Assembly: GCF_031755915.1 (NCBI RefSeq)
Contig: NC_083381.1
Location: forward strand, 5,902,501-5,966,500
Source: Ziziphus jujuba
Taxonomy: Eukaryota > Streptophyta > Magnoliopsida > Rosales > Rhamnaceae
Reading direction: 5' to 3'
DNA: 64,000 nt
Positions 1 to 11,950 of this stretch are shown here, piece after piece (position 1 is the stretch's first letter; each line of letters opens with the position of its first letter). Below the pieces are notes generated by a model, which saw only the letters and a program-made list of their open reading frames with translations, made no database searches and was not told where the DNA came from. The position numbers and the translations under genes are program-made.

Positions 1-339
1 TCGTTTTACACACTGGATAAAAATGAATTGCATAATTAAAGTTCTAAATATCGTTAAATTATGTTTATACCATTTTCATCAAGTTTATATGTCAAAAGGC
101 ATGATTGGATTGTTATGAAAAGAAATAATAGTTCAGGGGAAGGAGCGTTTTCTAGTTTTGGGGATAAAATGAAAAATGTATAACAGTTAAGGGAGTGAAG
201 TAATAGTTATCCAATTTTTTTATTTTTTTTAATTATATTTTTATGTCAATTTAATGAACACAAACCATTGATAAAATTGAAGTTATGTTTGGAGTGAATA
301 GTTTTGCTAATTAGTTTTTATTTTTCTCATTTTTTTTAG
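1..339 (+). other. Probable last intron of the SDR gene
   Basis: This AT-rich stretch ends in a T-rich tract and an AG at 338-339, directly before the recognisable SDR exon. It has no long open frame. I read it as the 3' part of an intron whose upstream exons lie outside the window. Confidence 0.6.
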
Positions 340-717
340 AACATAAAAAATGATTGGGCAAAAGGAATTTTTAGTGATGTTGAAAGCCTGACAGAGGAGA
401 GAATAGATGAGGTTTTGAGAGAGTTCCAAAAGGATTTGAAGGAAGGTTCGCTAGAAAGTAAAAACTGGCCAACTACTGCATCTGCCTACATAGTATCGAA
501 AGCAGCCTTGAATGCTTATACAAGGATTCTAGCCAAGAAGTATCCTAGCGTCCGAATCAACTGTGTCTGCCCTGGTTATGTCAAGACCGATTTGAACTTC
601 AATTCCGGCATCATATCTGTCGAAGAAGGTGCTGCAAGTCCTGTGAAGTTCGCCTTGTTGCCAAGTGATGGCCCTTCTGGCTTTTTCTTTATTCGGTCCG
701 AAGTGTCATCTTTTTGA
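340..717 (+). CDS. Short-chain dehydrogenase/reductase, terminal exon (partial gene)
   Basis: C-terminal exon of an NADPH-dependent SDR of the salutaridine reductase / (+)-neomenthol dehydrogenase group (SDR114C type), which reduces carbonyls of terpenoid or alkaloid metabolites in the cytosol. The frame is open from the AG at 338-339 to the TGA at 715-717 (125 codons). It begins [15 protein letters not shown], contains the active-site YxxxK as [12 protein letters not shown], the following [13 protein letters not shown], and ends in [13 protein letters not shown], the usual C-terminus of this group. The Rossmann cofactor exons would lie upstream of base 1. The exon shows no damage, so the gene is probably functional. 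The true substrate cannot be told from this exon. Confidence 0.9.
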   Translation, partial: NIKNDWAKGIFSDVESLTEERIDEVLREFQKDLKEGSLESKNWPTTASAYIVSKAALNAYTRILAKKYPSVRINCVCPGYVKTDLNFNSGIISVEEGAASPVKFALLPSDGPSGFFFIRSEVSSF

Positions 718-1004
718 AATTTTGGAATCCACTCTTTGAGACATTTTTTTCTTTGTGGAATTTTATATGAATTCTCTAATGATGTCGTGTTAGTTGTATT
801 CCAAATTCCCTATTTGAAAGGAGCATGTAAACTTTATGTTTTTATAGAACTTCTTTTAATAAGATTCAGATTTCATTACAGGATGTTTCATACAGTTTCA
901 AGATAAGACGTCTACTTTCTCACCATGATTTGATCAAACACAGCATAAATGCATCCTTAGAAGTAATTATCGAAAGCAATAAAAAATGTATGGAGTCATA
1001 TAAA

Positions 1005-1293
1005 TGTTGTGATTCTTTGATCACAAAAAATACAGAAAGCAAACATAGAAAACAAAAAACACAAAAAGATCAAGAAGAAAAGGTATATTATTATTTCTCT
1101 CTGAATTCAATACATAAAAAATTTATTCAAAGCTTTTTTTGGAGTCTCAATAAACTCTGTGTTATTCGTGTAATACGAGATTGAAAACCTAACACCTATT
1201 TATAGTTTCATAAGGTTGTCTTTTTTACAAACAACTTAATCATCAAGTAAAAATCTAATGGGCTAAACTTTAGAAGTTAGGCCAGACCTTACA
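1005..1293 (-). repeat. Copia-1 3' LTR
   Basis: It aligns by eye with 5340-5612 and with 51082-51361. It ends ...CTTACA directly before ATTCTTCCTG, the complement of a purine-rich polypurine tract, as expected for the 3' LTR of a minus-strand element. Confidence 0.75.
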
Positions 1294-1327
1294 ATTCTTC
1301 CTGTCCAGTCGCATTCAAAACTAATGG

Positions 1328-1690
1328 TCACCTATCATCCATTACAGCTATATCTTTGCACAACTTCAACTTTTTTAGTGTGACAATTTTTGTAAACATA
1401 TCTGCTGAATTCTCCTTTATGTGAATATTCACCAATTTGAGTAGTTTGTAATCCGTGACATTGCATATCCAATAATTATGAATATCAATGTACTTTGATT
1501 GATAATGATATATTGAGTTCTTTCTCAAATCCACGTCATTTCGGCTGTCATAATGTATTTTGTAGTCTTTATGTTTGATGCCCAATTTATTAAATAACCA
1601 CTTTAGCCATATGGCTTCTACTATGGCAATGTACTTAGTTTTTGTCATAGATAAAACTACACACCTCCGTAATTTTGATTGCCATGACAT
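1328..1690 (-). pseudogene. Copia-1 RNase H / polyprotein C-terminus
   Basis: A 120-codon frame matching the end of Copia polyproteins. It reads VSWQSKLQ..-like MSWQSKLRRCVVLSMTKTKY, then a decayed AEYIA-type segment (KTKYIAIVEAIWLKWL), then the conserved tail with VNIHIKENSADMFTK. Family members normally have STTEAEY at the first block and 'KIADIFTK' at the end, so the signature is clear but eroded. The homologous segment of the second element (51399-51605 and 51678-51890) confirms the identification. Confidence 0.85.
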
Positions 1691-1762
1691 AGGTCATCTA
1701 GCAAAAGTGTACAAATAATCTAAAATTGAGTTTATACTATCAAGGATCTCCAGCTATATCTA

Positions 1763-2435
1763 GACCTGGCAATTTGGATCATGACACGGCGACACGACTC
1801 GAAAACGACACGGAATAAATGGGTTTGGGTTTATTATAAATGGGTTCGGGTCATAATCGGGTCAACCCGTTTAATACGATTATTAATCGTGTCATTTTCG
1901 GGTTGACCTGTTTAACTCGAAATTGACCCGTTACGACCCATTTATTAAACGTGTCAGTTTCAACCCGACATGATTATATACCTATTACAACCCATTTAAA
2001 TTTAATTTTAAATTAATATTTTATCACTAATATAATATTTAATAACTAAAAAATATTATAAATTAAAAATTTTATAAAAATAATTTTCTATTACTAATTT
2101 TTTAAAAACAAAAAATACATCTTTAATAAAACAAAAACATAAAAATAAAAAAAAAATTCGGGTTAATAGGTTAATTTTCGGGTTAACGGGTTAATAGGTT
2201 AGTTTTCGGGTTAATAGGTCAATTTCAGGTTAACGGGTTAATAGGTCAACACAACCCGTTAAAATAATCGTGTTAAACGGGTCGTGTCGTGTTGACCTGT
2301 TTATAAACAGGTCGGGTTAGTGTTTTAGGTACCTGACACGATTAATAAATGAGTCGTGTTCGGGTTAGGCATTTTTGACACGATTATTAAACGGGTTGAC
2401 ACGAACACGACCCACCAACCCGAATTGCCAGGTAT
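1763..2435. mobile_element. Long-TIR MITE (MULE-like) inserted in Copia-1, 11-bp TSD
   Basis: The 673-bp insert begins GACCTGGCAATTT and ends AATTGCCAGGTAT, giving inverted ends around ACCTGGCAATT. The body is made of repeated blocks such as CGGGTTAACGGGTTAATAGG and GACACGACCCG in inverted arrangement, so the whole unit is nearly fold-back. The sequence AGCTATATCTA flanks it exactly on both sides (1752-1762 and 2436-2446). Removing the insert plus one copy restores the Copia minus-strand frame 'GYTNVDIAGDP', so the boundaries are firm. TSD length and long TIRs suggest a Mutator-like MITE; no coding capacity is seen. Confidence 0.85.
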
Positions 2436-2446
2436 AGCTATATCTA

Positions 2447-4126
2447 CATTTGTATAGCCTTCTAGAATTGGATAACATCTCCCATAACACAAGTATACCT
2501 TTGATGTACCTTTAAGGTATCCGAGAATTCACTTGAGTAATTTTTAGTGTTCTTTTATAGGATTTGAAAAAAATCTATTCACGATACCAACTAAAGCAAT
2601 CTCCTTTATCTTTTCTCTCACAAGGAGCATGATCTCTTATTTAACTTGAAAAGGTTTTTGAGTGGAATGCTAATTGGTTTTGCCTTATACAGGTCGAATC
2701 TCTTTATTAGTTGTTCGACATACTTCTTCTGAGATGGTTATTACATGTGATTCATCCTGTCTCGAACCATTTGCATTCTTAAAATCTATTAAGCTGATCG
2801 TAAGTCGATTATATCAAAAGACTTGGACAATTCCTTCTTCAACTGATTAACTTTTATTACATCTTGTCTAATGATCACCATGTCATTTACATAGAGCAAA
2901 AGTTCAATGAAGTTTCCATTTGGAAATCTCTGAATGTAAATATGTTGGCTTACGTGAGTCTTCTTATAACCTTAATTCACCATAAAAGATCAAACTTCTT
3001 GTACCATTGTCTAGGTACTTGCTTGAGGCTGTACAAGATCTTCTTTATATTGCAAACGAAGTTCTCTTTTCCTAAAATACTAAAACCTTCTAGTTGCTCC
3101 ATATAGAATTCTTTATGTAGATCATTATGAAAAAAATATTGTCTTCACATCCATCTGCTCAAACTTTAGGTCTAAATGGGTTACTAGATCGAAAATAATT
3201 CATATTGAAGTTATCTTCGTTGCTAGCGAGAAAATCTCATCAAAGTTAATTCTTTTTTTCTGTTAAAAACCTTTTTACTACCAATCGAATTTTGTATTTT
3301 ACCACTTTTCCATTTATTTATTAGTGCCTTCTTATTTATTGGAAGTTTAACCAACTCATGAGTATGGTTTTTTTACAAAAACTCCATCTCATTTTACATT
3401 GCTTGTAACAACTTTTCTTTACCTTGATAGGATTCAGCTTCCTAGAAACTCTCTGGCTCCCCATTTTTAGTAAGAAAAATATACGAAGATTCTAGATATC
3501 TCTTTGATGGATCATGACCTCATTAAGATCTTTGAACTTATAACTTGTTGGTTTCAAGAGGTATATCATCATTTAAGCATTGTTATTGTCCTGCAATTTT
3601 TGGTGATTAAGTCTCTCCTTGCTCAACATCATCTTCTCTCTCCTATTCTACTTTAGCGATTCTCTATGCACTTTGTTGTCATCTATGGTGGTTTGTGCTA
3701 GATGATTGATGATGAACAAAATCATAGGTACTAGAATTGGAAGACTTCATAGGCTTTTTAATGTCTTCTATTGCATGGTTTTCACAGAATACATCCTTGC
3801 TTCTAACAACCTTCTTTATCTTTCGATCTCATAGTCTATTTTCTAGTTCGTCATCTTCAGATCTTATAAAAATGCATGGAGTAGCCTTTACTTTGAGCTT
3901 CTACTTGAGCTCCTTAGATATATATGTAAACGTTAAATATCTAAATACTCTTAAATGAAAGTAGAAGGGGTTCTTGCTAGACCACACTTTGTATGAAATT
4001 TAAAAATTCAATGATACTGATGGTAAGTTATTAATCAAATAGTAAACGATATGAACAACTTTTTCATAAAATGGCTTTGATAGCTTAGCCATATTGATTA
4101 TGCTTATGACTTTTACCATGATTGAT
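2447..4126 (-). pseudogene. Copia-1 reverse transcriptase and integrase C-terminal region
   Basis: On the minus strand this stretch aligns block by block with 51900-53560 of the second element. At 3690-3960 the translated order is FTYISKELK, KATPCIFI and KKVVRSKDV followed by KPMKSS, the linker between integrase and RT. At 2840-3100 the region around the YVDD-type box is still recognisable but frameshifted. Many stops interrupt every frame, so it is not functional. The homology stops at about 4127, where gag sequence follows directly. Confidence 0.75.
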
Positions 4127-4669
4127 TACCTTATTGCTATCTCCTTGTTTCTCTATGACAAGGGCCTATGATTGATGATTATCTATGTCCTCTCTTTCGG
4201 CCTCCTTATTAAATAAAGCATCTTTTATCATAGCCAGTAATTTTTCATTTGAGGACGAATTATTGAGAGACTACTAGCTCCTTCCAGCTATTTGGAAGAA
4301 GCAAAGAAGCAGGAGTGCTTATTCCCCATCCCTTAGTTGTAACTCCATTGCAAATTGTTGATTTACTAAGCTTTGAAACTCACCAGTATGTTCGGAAGCT
4401 TCACTCTTTAACTTTAATTTATCAATCACCTCATCAACAGGGCTATATTCTGAAAGGTCTTGGCCTGATACATGTTCTCTAACTTTGTCCAAAATGTATA
4501 TACGTCTGTCTCCTACGTAACATGATAGAAGACATTCTGATCGATTCATTGCTGGATCTGATTGATTCTTGTTTAACTTCTTCCATTGTGGTTCTTTGGT
4601 GGCATCAAGATTCTTTTCCTTACCATCCAAATGGTCAAACAAAACTTTACAATTAAGCAGATACTCCAT
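4127..4669 (-). pseudogene. Copia-1 gag fragment
   Basis: The minus strand starts MEYLLNCKVLFDHLDG...KEPQWKKLNKN, the usual N-terminal gag block of Copia elements. It continues, after a frameshift, with a frame containing ENMYQAKT, returns with EHTGEFQSLVNQ (consensus EHINEFQSLVNQL) and then LPNSWKELVVSL, and ends with LLAMIKDALFNKEAERE. These are the conserved gag blocks in correct order, with at least two frameshifts and several stops. The start chosen at 4669 is the first Met of the continuous frame; the original gag start is not preserved. Confidence 0.75.
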
Positions 4670-5326
4670 CCTAGGTCTCTAAATTGTACAATTGGTGGTA
4701 GTGAACTTGATTTAGCTCTCCGAAATGATTCTTTCATTGACATCATGCTTTATAATGGCTGATCATAAACTCAGAGATGAACTTAGAAAAATGGAGTCTA
4801 TCAGTGCATCCAGAATGGTTGAAAACATTGGATTTAACTTTTCTAGAGTCAAAATTTGAATCTTAGGAAATTTAAGGCAAAAGTACAGTTTTCAAAAATT
4901 TTGGGTCAAATTGCAAATACCAAAGGTTATAGGATAAACTTGCAAATACTAGTTACTATAGGATTATATCTACAATTTTTGAAAAATTTGGAAACTGCCG
5001 TTGATGTGTCAGATAATATGGTAGATCTATTGACATGTCACTAACGTGTCACAATGTGACAGATGATGTGGCGCTAATGTGGTTGCTGACATGGCATGAT
5101 CATATGACACCTTATAGGCGCAACTCGGCTTGGCTCGCAGCTTGGCTCTTGTGGTTGGCGCATGTAGGGGTGTAGCGACTCATGTTACCTGTAGGAAACT
5201 TTGATTAACATGTGGCAGTACATGGAGTTCCGGTTGGGCTCTTTCTTTTCATCTCTGCTAGATTTATCATTTGCTCAAATTTTTGTTTGGAGTTTGTTAG
5301 TAGCGAACTCTATCTCTGAATCTAGA
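4670..5326 (-). other. Copia-1 leader region, non-coding
   Basis: The stretch between the gag start and the primer-binding site has no coding similarity that I recognise. It contains a GC-richer block near 5040-5170 with repeated words such as GTGTCA and GCTTGGCTC. Confidence 0.4.
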
Positions 5327-5338
5327 GCTCTATACAAC
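5327..5338 (-). other. Decayed tRNA-Met primer-binding site of Copia-1
   Basis: GCTCTATACAAC resembles GCTCTGATACCA, the complement of the TGGTATCAGAGC primer site, and directly abuts the LTR start at 5340. Confidence 0.55.
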
Positions 5339-5339
5339 T

Positions 5340-5612
5340 TGTTATAATTCCTTGACCACAAAAAAACACTATAAACAAAGAAAACAAAAAACATAAAAAA
5401 AATAAAAATTAAGAAGGAAATATGTATTATTATTTCTCTTTGAAATCAGTAAATAAAAAAACTTTTCTCAAAACTTTCTTTGGAGTCCTTGAAAAATTTG
5501 TGTTATCTATGGGATACAATATTGAAAGTTTAACACCTATTTATAGGTTTATAAGATTGGATTTTTTACAAACAACTTAACCACCAAGCAACTAAATCAT
5601 CACGTAAATTTA
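5340..5612 (-). repeat. Copia-1 5' LTR, truncated by insertion
   Basis: It begins TGTTATAATTCCTTG and aligns with 1005-1293. It is interrupted after GTAAATTTA, where the Harbinger TIR GGGCTTGTTTGG starts. TTA at 5610-5612 is the probable target-site duplication. Confidence 0.75.
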
Positions 5613-7778
5613 GGGCTTGTTTGGTATGCTATAGTATTAATATGTAGTGTATTAACCTGTATTGTATTAGTCTGTATTGTACTAATATTGTGTGCTATGT
5701 TTGAAGTAGGATCTTACTTGTATTGTAAATTTTTGTAAAAAAATTATTTTTTATTAGAAGAGATTGATTGTTATTATTCATATAATTTTGTATAAAGAAT
5801 TATATTATTCAATAAAAAATTAAATAATCATCATTTTTAAAATTATAATCAATTTTCTTAAATATTTATATTTTCTTTAATACACTAAATTGAATATTAA
5901 TCATTATTCATAATAATAATAATTCATTACCTAAAATTATATAATACTGAACAAAATTAAGAAAAACATAACATTTTTCACAAAAAAATAATAATAACAA
6001 AGAAAGTTAACATCAACAAGTGAAATGCATCTTTTCAAAAAAAAAAAAAATAATAATAAAAGTGTAGTGCATAATTCACCAACGACATGTTTGGCACCTT
6101 ATATTAGTGTGTATTAAGAAAAATGTATTATCTATTACAATGTTTGGTGGTGCAAGGGTATTGTATTATGCAATACTCCTCTGTGTTTTTTAATCTGGCC
6201 AATGGTGTATTAGTAATACACTTGATTTTCTTTGTATTAACTAATACCAAATAGATCGAACCCAATATCTGCAACTATGCCGCCTCTCCTCCCAACAACT
6301 GCATGGTCGACTAATCTCTGCAATTAAGGCTTTTTAATTTTTTTTCTTTCTACAATAAAGCTTTTCTTTTTTTTTTTCTTTGTATTATTTCTATTTTTTC
6401 TCTCTTCTCATTTTCAATTTTTCCTTCCTGTTATCTTTCAACTACAAGAAAACTAGAAGAATAATAGTGATCTATCTTCTCCCAACATCTACACGGCCAA
6501 CTGGTCTATGCGAGTAAGGCTTCTCAATTTTTTTCTTTTCTTTCTTCACGGTCGACTAGTTTTCTTGCCTTCTCTCAATAATCGCGATCTGGATTTCAAC
6601 ATCAATTTTTTGAGTTTCTTGCCTTATTATTTGTTTTTTTTTCCCCTAATTTTTTATGCTTATGTATTTTCTGCCAAGATTATGTTGCTTCCTCCCTCTC
6701 TCTGGTATTGTATTGTGGCCTCCTATTAGTTTGATTGAGAATTCATAACTTGGGTCCATGAAGCAGGCGGGTTCCTCTTGCTCATGGGATTGAAACTTGA
6801 CTTTACATTCATGTTATTTTGACTTGGTAACAAATGATATGGGCAGGCCGATGTCAGGTGGATAGGCTTCCATGGGAAGCGCAATTAGTTTTGCACTTTA
6901 TTTAATTTGTTGGCAAAGTGGTAGGGCAATCACAACTTTTTGATACTTGCAACTCATTGATTACATTTACAATGCCATTCTTCTCTTTTCTATATCACAG
7001 TTGAGAATGGAAATGTGAATGAGAACTTTAGCACTATGCTCTTTCTTCTTCTTCTTATTCTTTGTGCTTAAGTTTTCTTGATATTTGTGATGATAACTCA
7101 TCATCATTTAAATTTATAGTGCCATTCTTCTTTTTTTGTATAGAACAATTGACAATGAGAATTTTATCACTCCAGTAATTATTTATTATCTCCTAAAAAA
7201 CAATTAATCAAAGATAAAAAAGAGGAGAGAGGGTTTTATAATGCACTATCCCTGCATAAATATAAAAAGAAATTATGGAGAATATGATAACAAAATCCAA
7301 AAATAATAAAAGTAATTTAGAAGAAATAGTAAATGGGCTCATTTTTTAGCCAGGCCTTAAAGTCATTATCTTGGATTGGATGGCTTTATCATGTTGATGG
7401 CCTTAGATCCATTTCTCAGCCTGTAATAACAACAGCAAAAACAATTATAAATTCCCTCTTTGTGCACCACAATACAATTTTTTTTTTTATTTGCCAAAAA
7501 CAGATTATTAATGTTATTTTGACATGTAAAACATAGTCAAAATATGAAATATTGTTTTTAAAAAAGTTATATTACATTACGTAATAAAACAACACTATAT
7601 TTTATTTCTTAATTAGAATTATGTGTCATGAATTTTGGATGATAATCATTAGGAGATAAGTTAACGAGGCCAAATGTCATTTGCAAGTAGGACTTTCTTA
7701 ATTATTATTTTCAAATTTGTTGCGTATTCTTTTAAAACTGATAATATTGATTTACTTTTATTTTTCTTATAGGTAAAT

Positions 7779-9130
7779 ATGGATCAAAAAAAGGTATTTA
7801 CATTTCCAATCATAAGGGTATGGCACTTACACATGATGGGTCTAGTGTTGATGATGATGTTGTGGATACTAAAGAAAAGACAAATGCATTATAACAACTA
7901 CATGCTTAGAGACCAAAGCTTTGTTAGGCATGAGATGAGATTGAGTTATATAGACAGTATAATAGGCAATAGTGACTTGCAATGTATTAATCAACTTTGA
8001 GTGGATAGAAGAACTTTTAAAATATTACGTGAGCTACTTCGTAATGACGGAATGATCAAGAAGGATGGCATCGTATCCTTAGAGGAGCAAGTATGTATGT
8101 TTTTAAATATACTTGCTCAACATGTGAGGAATCGTACAGTTGGCAATAGATTTAAGAGATCGAAAGAAACAATTAGTAGGTATTTCAATTCTATATTGCA
8201 TGGTATATTACAGTTGCAAGGTAAATTACTTCATGTTCCATAACTAGTTTCTGAAAATTGTATCGATGATAGATGGAGATGGTTTAAGTTAAGCTAACAA
8301 GAGTATAGGAAATTTTTAATATATTTGCACTATGTTGTTTACATACTAATTTTTATACTACATAGAATTGCTTGGGTGCATTATATGGAACTTATATTAA
8401 GGTTCGTGTGTTTGAACATGATAAACTAAGTTATTGAACTAGAAAAGGAGAAATTGCAACCAATGTTTTGGGTGTTTATTCACATGACATGAAGTTTATC
8501 TTTGTGTTACTAAGGTGGAAAGGTTCTGCTTATGATTCTAAAGTACTTTGGAATACAATAACTAAGCCAAATAGGGTAAGAGTCCCCACATGTATATAAT
8601 GATTTATGTGATTTAGTTGATTAAGTAATAAAATAAAAAACACCTATAAAAACTAATGTTTTTCTTTATAATATAGCAAATACTTTGTTGATAGTGGGTA
8701 TACAAATTGGGAGGGGCTTTTTACACCTTATAGAGGAACTCAATATCATTTATTGGAATAGAGAGAGGGTGGTTAACCTTTTAATCCTGCAGAGTACTTT
8801 AATATGAAACATGCTTCAGTAAGGAATGTTATAGAAAGATGTTTTGGATTGCTTAGAAATGCGATGGGGCATATTGAGGAGTCTAGCTTTTTACTTCATC
8901 AAAACTCAATGCTGAATAATTACTGCGTGTTGCTTGTTACATAACCTTATTAGAGGTAAAATGATTGCTGATCCAATGGAGAGTGAAGCACATATAAATG
9001 GTAGAAATCTAGAAAATGAAGAAAGCGAGGGAATAGACACAATTGATTCAATTGATTCTTCAAATGAATAGACAATTTGGAGGGATAACTTAGCAAATCA
9101 AATGTATGAAGAGTGGAGAGGAGATATGCA
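7779..9130 (+). pseudogene. PIF/Harbinger DDE transposase (HARBI1/ALP1-like), inactive
   Basis: The N-terminal part includes DRRTFKILRELLRNDG, then EEQVCMFLNILAQHVRNRTV and FKRSKETISRYFN, the helix-turn-helix region of plant Harbinger transposases. After an intron-like gap ending near 8365 comes NCLGALYGTYIKVRV, where the family has GALDGTYI: the first catalytic Asp is Tyr (TAT at 8384-8386). The second Asp is kept in GSAYDSKVLW (about 8520-8560), then DSGYTNWEGLFTPYRG (about 8690-8740), and the catalytic Glu in RNVIERCFGLLRN (about 8820-8860). Several frameshifts and stops also occur. Family proteins are about 400 aa, and this one is dead. Confidence 0.88.
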
Positions 9131-9514
9131 CCTTTAACTTGTATTTCTATATTTGATATCTAGTAATGGAAGGATTGTTTTGATATTTTAACATTATGTA
9201 TGTTTGAACTATTATTACTTATTAGTGTAATTGCTGTTTGTACTTGTTTCTTTGCTTGTATATAATTTATTTAAACTGTAATTTTTTGATTTGGATCCAT
9301 TTATGTTTATTCTCTTCTTTCAATTTTATTTCCTTTTGTATATTTCTATATATATTTTATGAATATTATTTATGCAAATTATTGTGTTAATATTCGTATG
9401 ATGTGGTTAATTAATGTGGAATTAAAAAATTTTGAGACTTACAACACTATATATGTTCAAATAAACTATTTTAGGAAGCATAGTATATAAATTAAATCAT
9501 TGTGACATTTTGCT

Positions 9515-10478
9515 GTGAATGTGTCTAAAATTATTAATATGCACATATATATTGGAATGATTGGACAAAATAGTCAATCAAAATCAAGACAATCATGGAG
9601 TAAAATTGAAAAAGATGCTTTACTATCTATACTTGAAGATGTAGTAGCATTTGGATTTCGGTGTGATAATGGATCTTTCAAATCTGAAACCATGATCCAT
9701 GTTGAGAAGGCTTTGAAAGTAAGATTTCCTAATTCAGGCATAAAAGCTAACCCTCATATATATTCAATGTTGAGATATTAGAAAAAATAATGTGGAATTG
9801 TTTTTAACATGCTTAATACAAGTGGATTTCCATGGAATGATGTGTTGAAATGCATTGAGGTGGATAGCGATGAGGCATGGGATAACTATGTCCAGGTTTA
9901 ACTTAAAACTACTAGACAAATTTATTTGTTATAATATTTAGAGCATAATAATATAATTAAAATTAATTTTGGTTTTTTGTATTGTAGCATAACAAGAATG
10001 CTGATGAATGGAGAGAAAATATTTCGTTATATTTGATAGATTAGCTAATATCTTTGGAAAAGATAGAGCAACTGGAAGGGGAGCTGAAACTCCATTGGTA
10101 TGGTTGAAGAGGTAAATAGATAAGATGATAATATTAATACTCTTGATATGGAAGAGAGCTCTTCAATTTCAGTTCAAAATAGGTCAATCACTACTTCAAC
10201 CCATAAAAGGAAAAAGAGAGCATATTCTAATGTAGAGGATATTCTACTGACTTCATTTAAAAAATGTGTGATAAATCCATCGATAAATTGAAGGTGATAG
10301 TAGATACCTTCGTGAAACATTATGAAGATTGATATGATATTTCTAAAATAAATTAAAAGATATGGGACTATCTGTTGAGGATCAACTTGATGTCTTTGGT
10401 TTTGGTACAGTTAAGGAGATGTTTATGAGGAGGTTACTTAGAAAATTGAGAGGAGGTCCATCAAGTTTGGATGACTAA
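9515..10478 (+). pseudogene. Harbinger ORF2, Myb/SANT-like DNA-binding protein
   Basis: The frame at 9515-9781 contains RQSWSKIEKDALLSILED, then GSFKSETMIHVEKALKVRFP and IKANPHIYSM, the Myb/SANT-like (Myb_DNA-bind_3) domain that accompanies the transposase. After stops, GFPWNDVLKCIEVDSDEAWD follows. A spliced exon at about 9988 gives HNKNADEWRE, with LANIFGKDRATGRGAETP in a shifted frame. The tail has the basic segment THKRKKRAYSNVEDIL. This protein normally binds the TIR region and recruits the transposase. It is broken by stops at 9779 and by frameshifts, so it is a relic. Confidence 0.85.
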
Positions 10479-11339
10479 CTTTGTTGTATCGTTTTATGGT
10501 TGCATTCTATTAATTTTATTTAGTTTTAGTTTGGATTGTGTGAACCTTATTTGCTAGAGTGCTATGTGTTAGTATGGACTATGTTAACTTTAGTTGCTTA
10601 TTTCTGGCATAATTATAGATCGTATGAAATATGTTTGAGCCATTATGTAGAATATTGTTATGTTGTGTTGTTATAACTATATATATATATATATATATTT
10701 TAAACTGTTTTTAAATTTATATTGTAACATATAATTTTATTTTTTCTATATATAGATTGCATATGGTATGTGCAACTGTTTATGTTGTTTTTAAAGGTTG
10801 AAAGATTGAAATTCATCACTTATGGCTGGAATGTCAAGAACAAGTTAACAGATTCAAAGGACATATATATATAAATTATATTGTTCATTAGAAGAAGCTT
10901 AGAAGGAGTATATCTTATATCTTTAACATCAAAGAGAGGCCCTTAAAAAATATGCTCAAATGAGAATGATCAATTTTATCCAATTTTTGAAAATACTTAT
11001 AGTGGATGGAAAGTTTTTCTTATTGGATGCATTGTAGGAGCAACAGTCATGAATATAGTTACAAAAATATTAAACTAATGATATGTAGATGATATGTAAT
11101 ATGTATTGGAGATATTAGTAATTAGATGTGAACAAACATTCTTGTTTTTATTTAACTGCTAATTTAGTAATTTTGAAGTTTTTTTCAAAGTTTTTTTTTT
11201 AAACTATAGGATACCATTAATTTTTTAATTTCTTTTAATATTAAACTTTATTATTGTCATAAATTGTAATCATATACAAAATGGAAAGAGGAACATATTA
11301 TATTTTTGTAATGTTTATTTTTTTGTTAGCAATAATTTG

Positions 11340-11506
11340 TGAAATAAAAAATAATACAGTACAATATATTTTTGTACCAAACAGTGTATTATTTTATACG
11401 ATCCTGCACTAAACACAGTATAGGTATAGTATAATACATTCTAATACAATTCAATACAAGATAACTCATACCAATACAATCCAATACTGTACACTAAACG
11501 AAGCCC
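11340..11506. repeat. Right subterminal/terminal repeat of inner Harbinger element
   Basis: AT-rich sequence with repeated AATACA words, ending ACTAAACGAAGCCC, the complement of the left-type TIR. About 120 bp of it is closely similar to the right end of the separate element at 27888-28878, for example AAACAGTGTATTATTTTATAC versus AAACACTGTATTATTTTATAC (first 20 shared positions differ once). Confidence 0.75.
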
Positions 11507-11520
11507 AAGTGCATTAACAA

Positions 11521-11950
11521 AGAAGAATGAGTTTTTTTTTTTTTTAAAATTTTTTTTAATAACAAAGTTTAGGAATTTTAGGAGGGGAAAAAAAAGAAAG
11601 AACAAACTTTTTTTTTTAAATAACAAAATGTGGGAATTTTAGCAACCAAAAAAAAAAAAAAGAAAGAAAGAAAGAAAGAAAGGAGTGTAGACATGAAAAT
11701 GAGCAGTTTTTTGGGAAAAAAAAGACTTTTTCTAATAAAAAGTGCAGCGACATAGCCAAAAAAAAAAAAAAAAAAAGAAAAGGAAGAAGAAGAAAGAAGA
11801 AAAGAAATGAGAAGTGAGAAAGTGCAGTTTTGTAAAAGAAAACAAAAAAAGAATTTTTTCAAAATAAAAAATGCAGCATTGTAGGAAAAAAAAAAAGAAG
11901 AAAAAAGATAAGAAAAGAAAGATGTAGGCGTGAAAAAGGTCAAGCATGAA
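11521..11950 (+). repeat. Purine-rich low-complexity tract
   Basis: About 430 bp of A/G-rich sequence on the plus strand, interspersed with three or four decayed blocks such as AGTGCAGTTTTGTAAAAG and AATGCAGCATTGTAGG, suggesting an old tandem array. The F- and S-rich minus-strand frames here are artefacts of the composition. Confidence 0.7.

Larger units (their letters stand above)
1005..5612 (-). mobile_element. Ty1/copia retrotransposon, degenerate, internally deleted (Copia-1)
   Basis: Read on the minus strand the order is LTR, PBS, gag, integrase C-terminus, reverse transcriptase, RNase H, LTR. The LTR-like ends (about 1005-1293 and 5340-5612) share a start of the form TGTTRTRATTC and many blocks, for example CACCTATTTATAG and ACAAACAACTTAA. 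A decayed Met-tRNA primer site lies at 5327-5338. All coding parts are broken by stops and shifts. The protease, zinc knuckle and integrase core are absent between integrase and gag (junction near 4127). The right LTR is cut at 5612 by the next transposon. A second element of the same family lies at 51082-54594. Confidence 0.85.

Noticed and set aside
11441..11947. Long Phe/Ser-rich minus-strand frames
   Set aside because: They arise from the A/G-rich low-complexity tract on the plus strand and show no domain or balanced composition.
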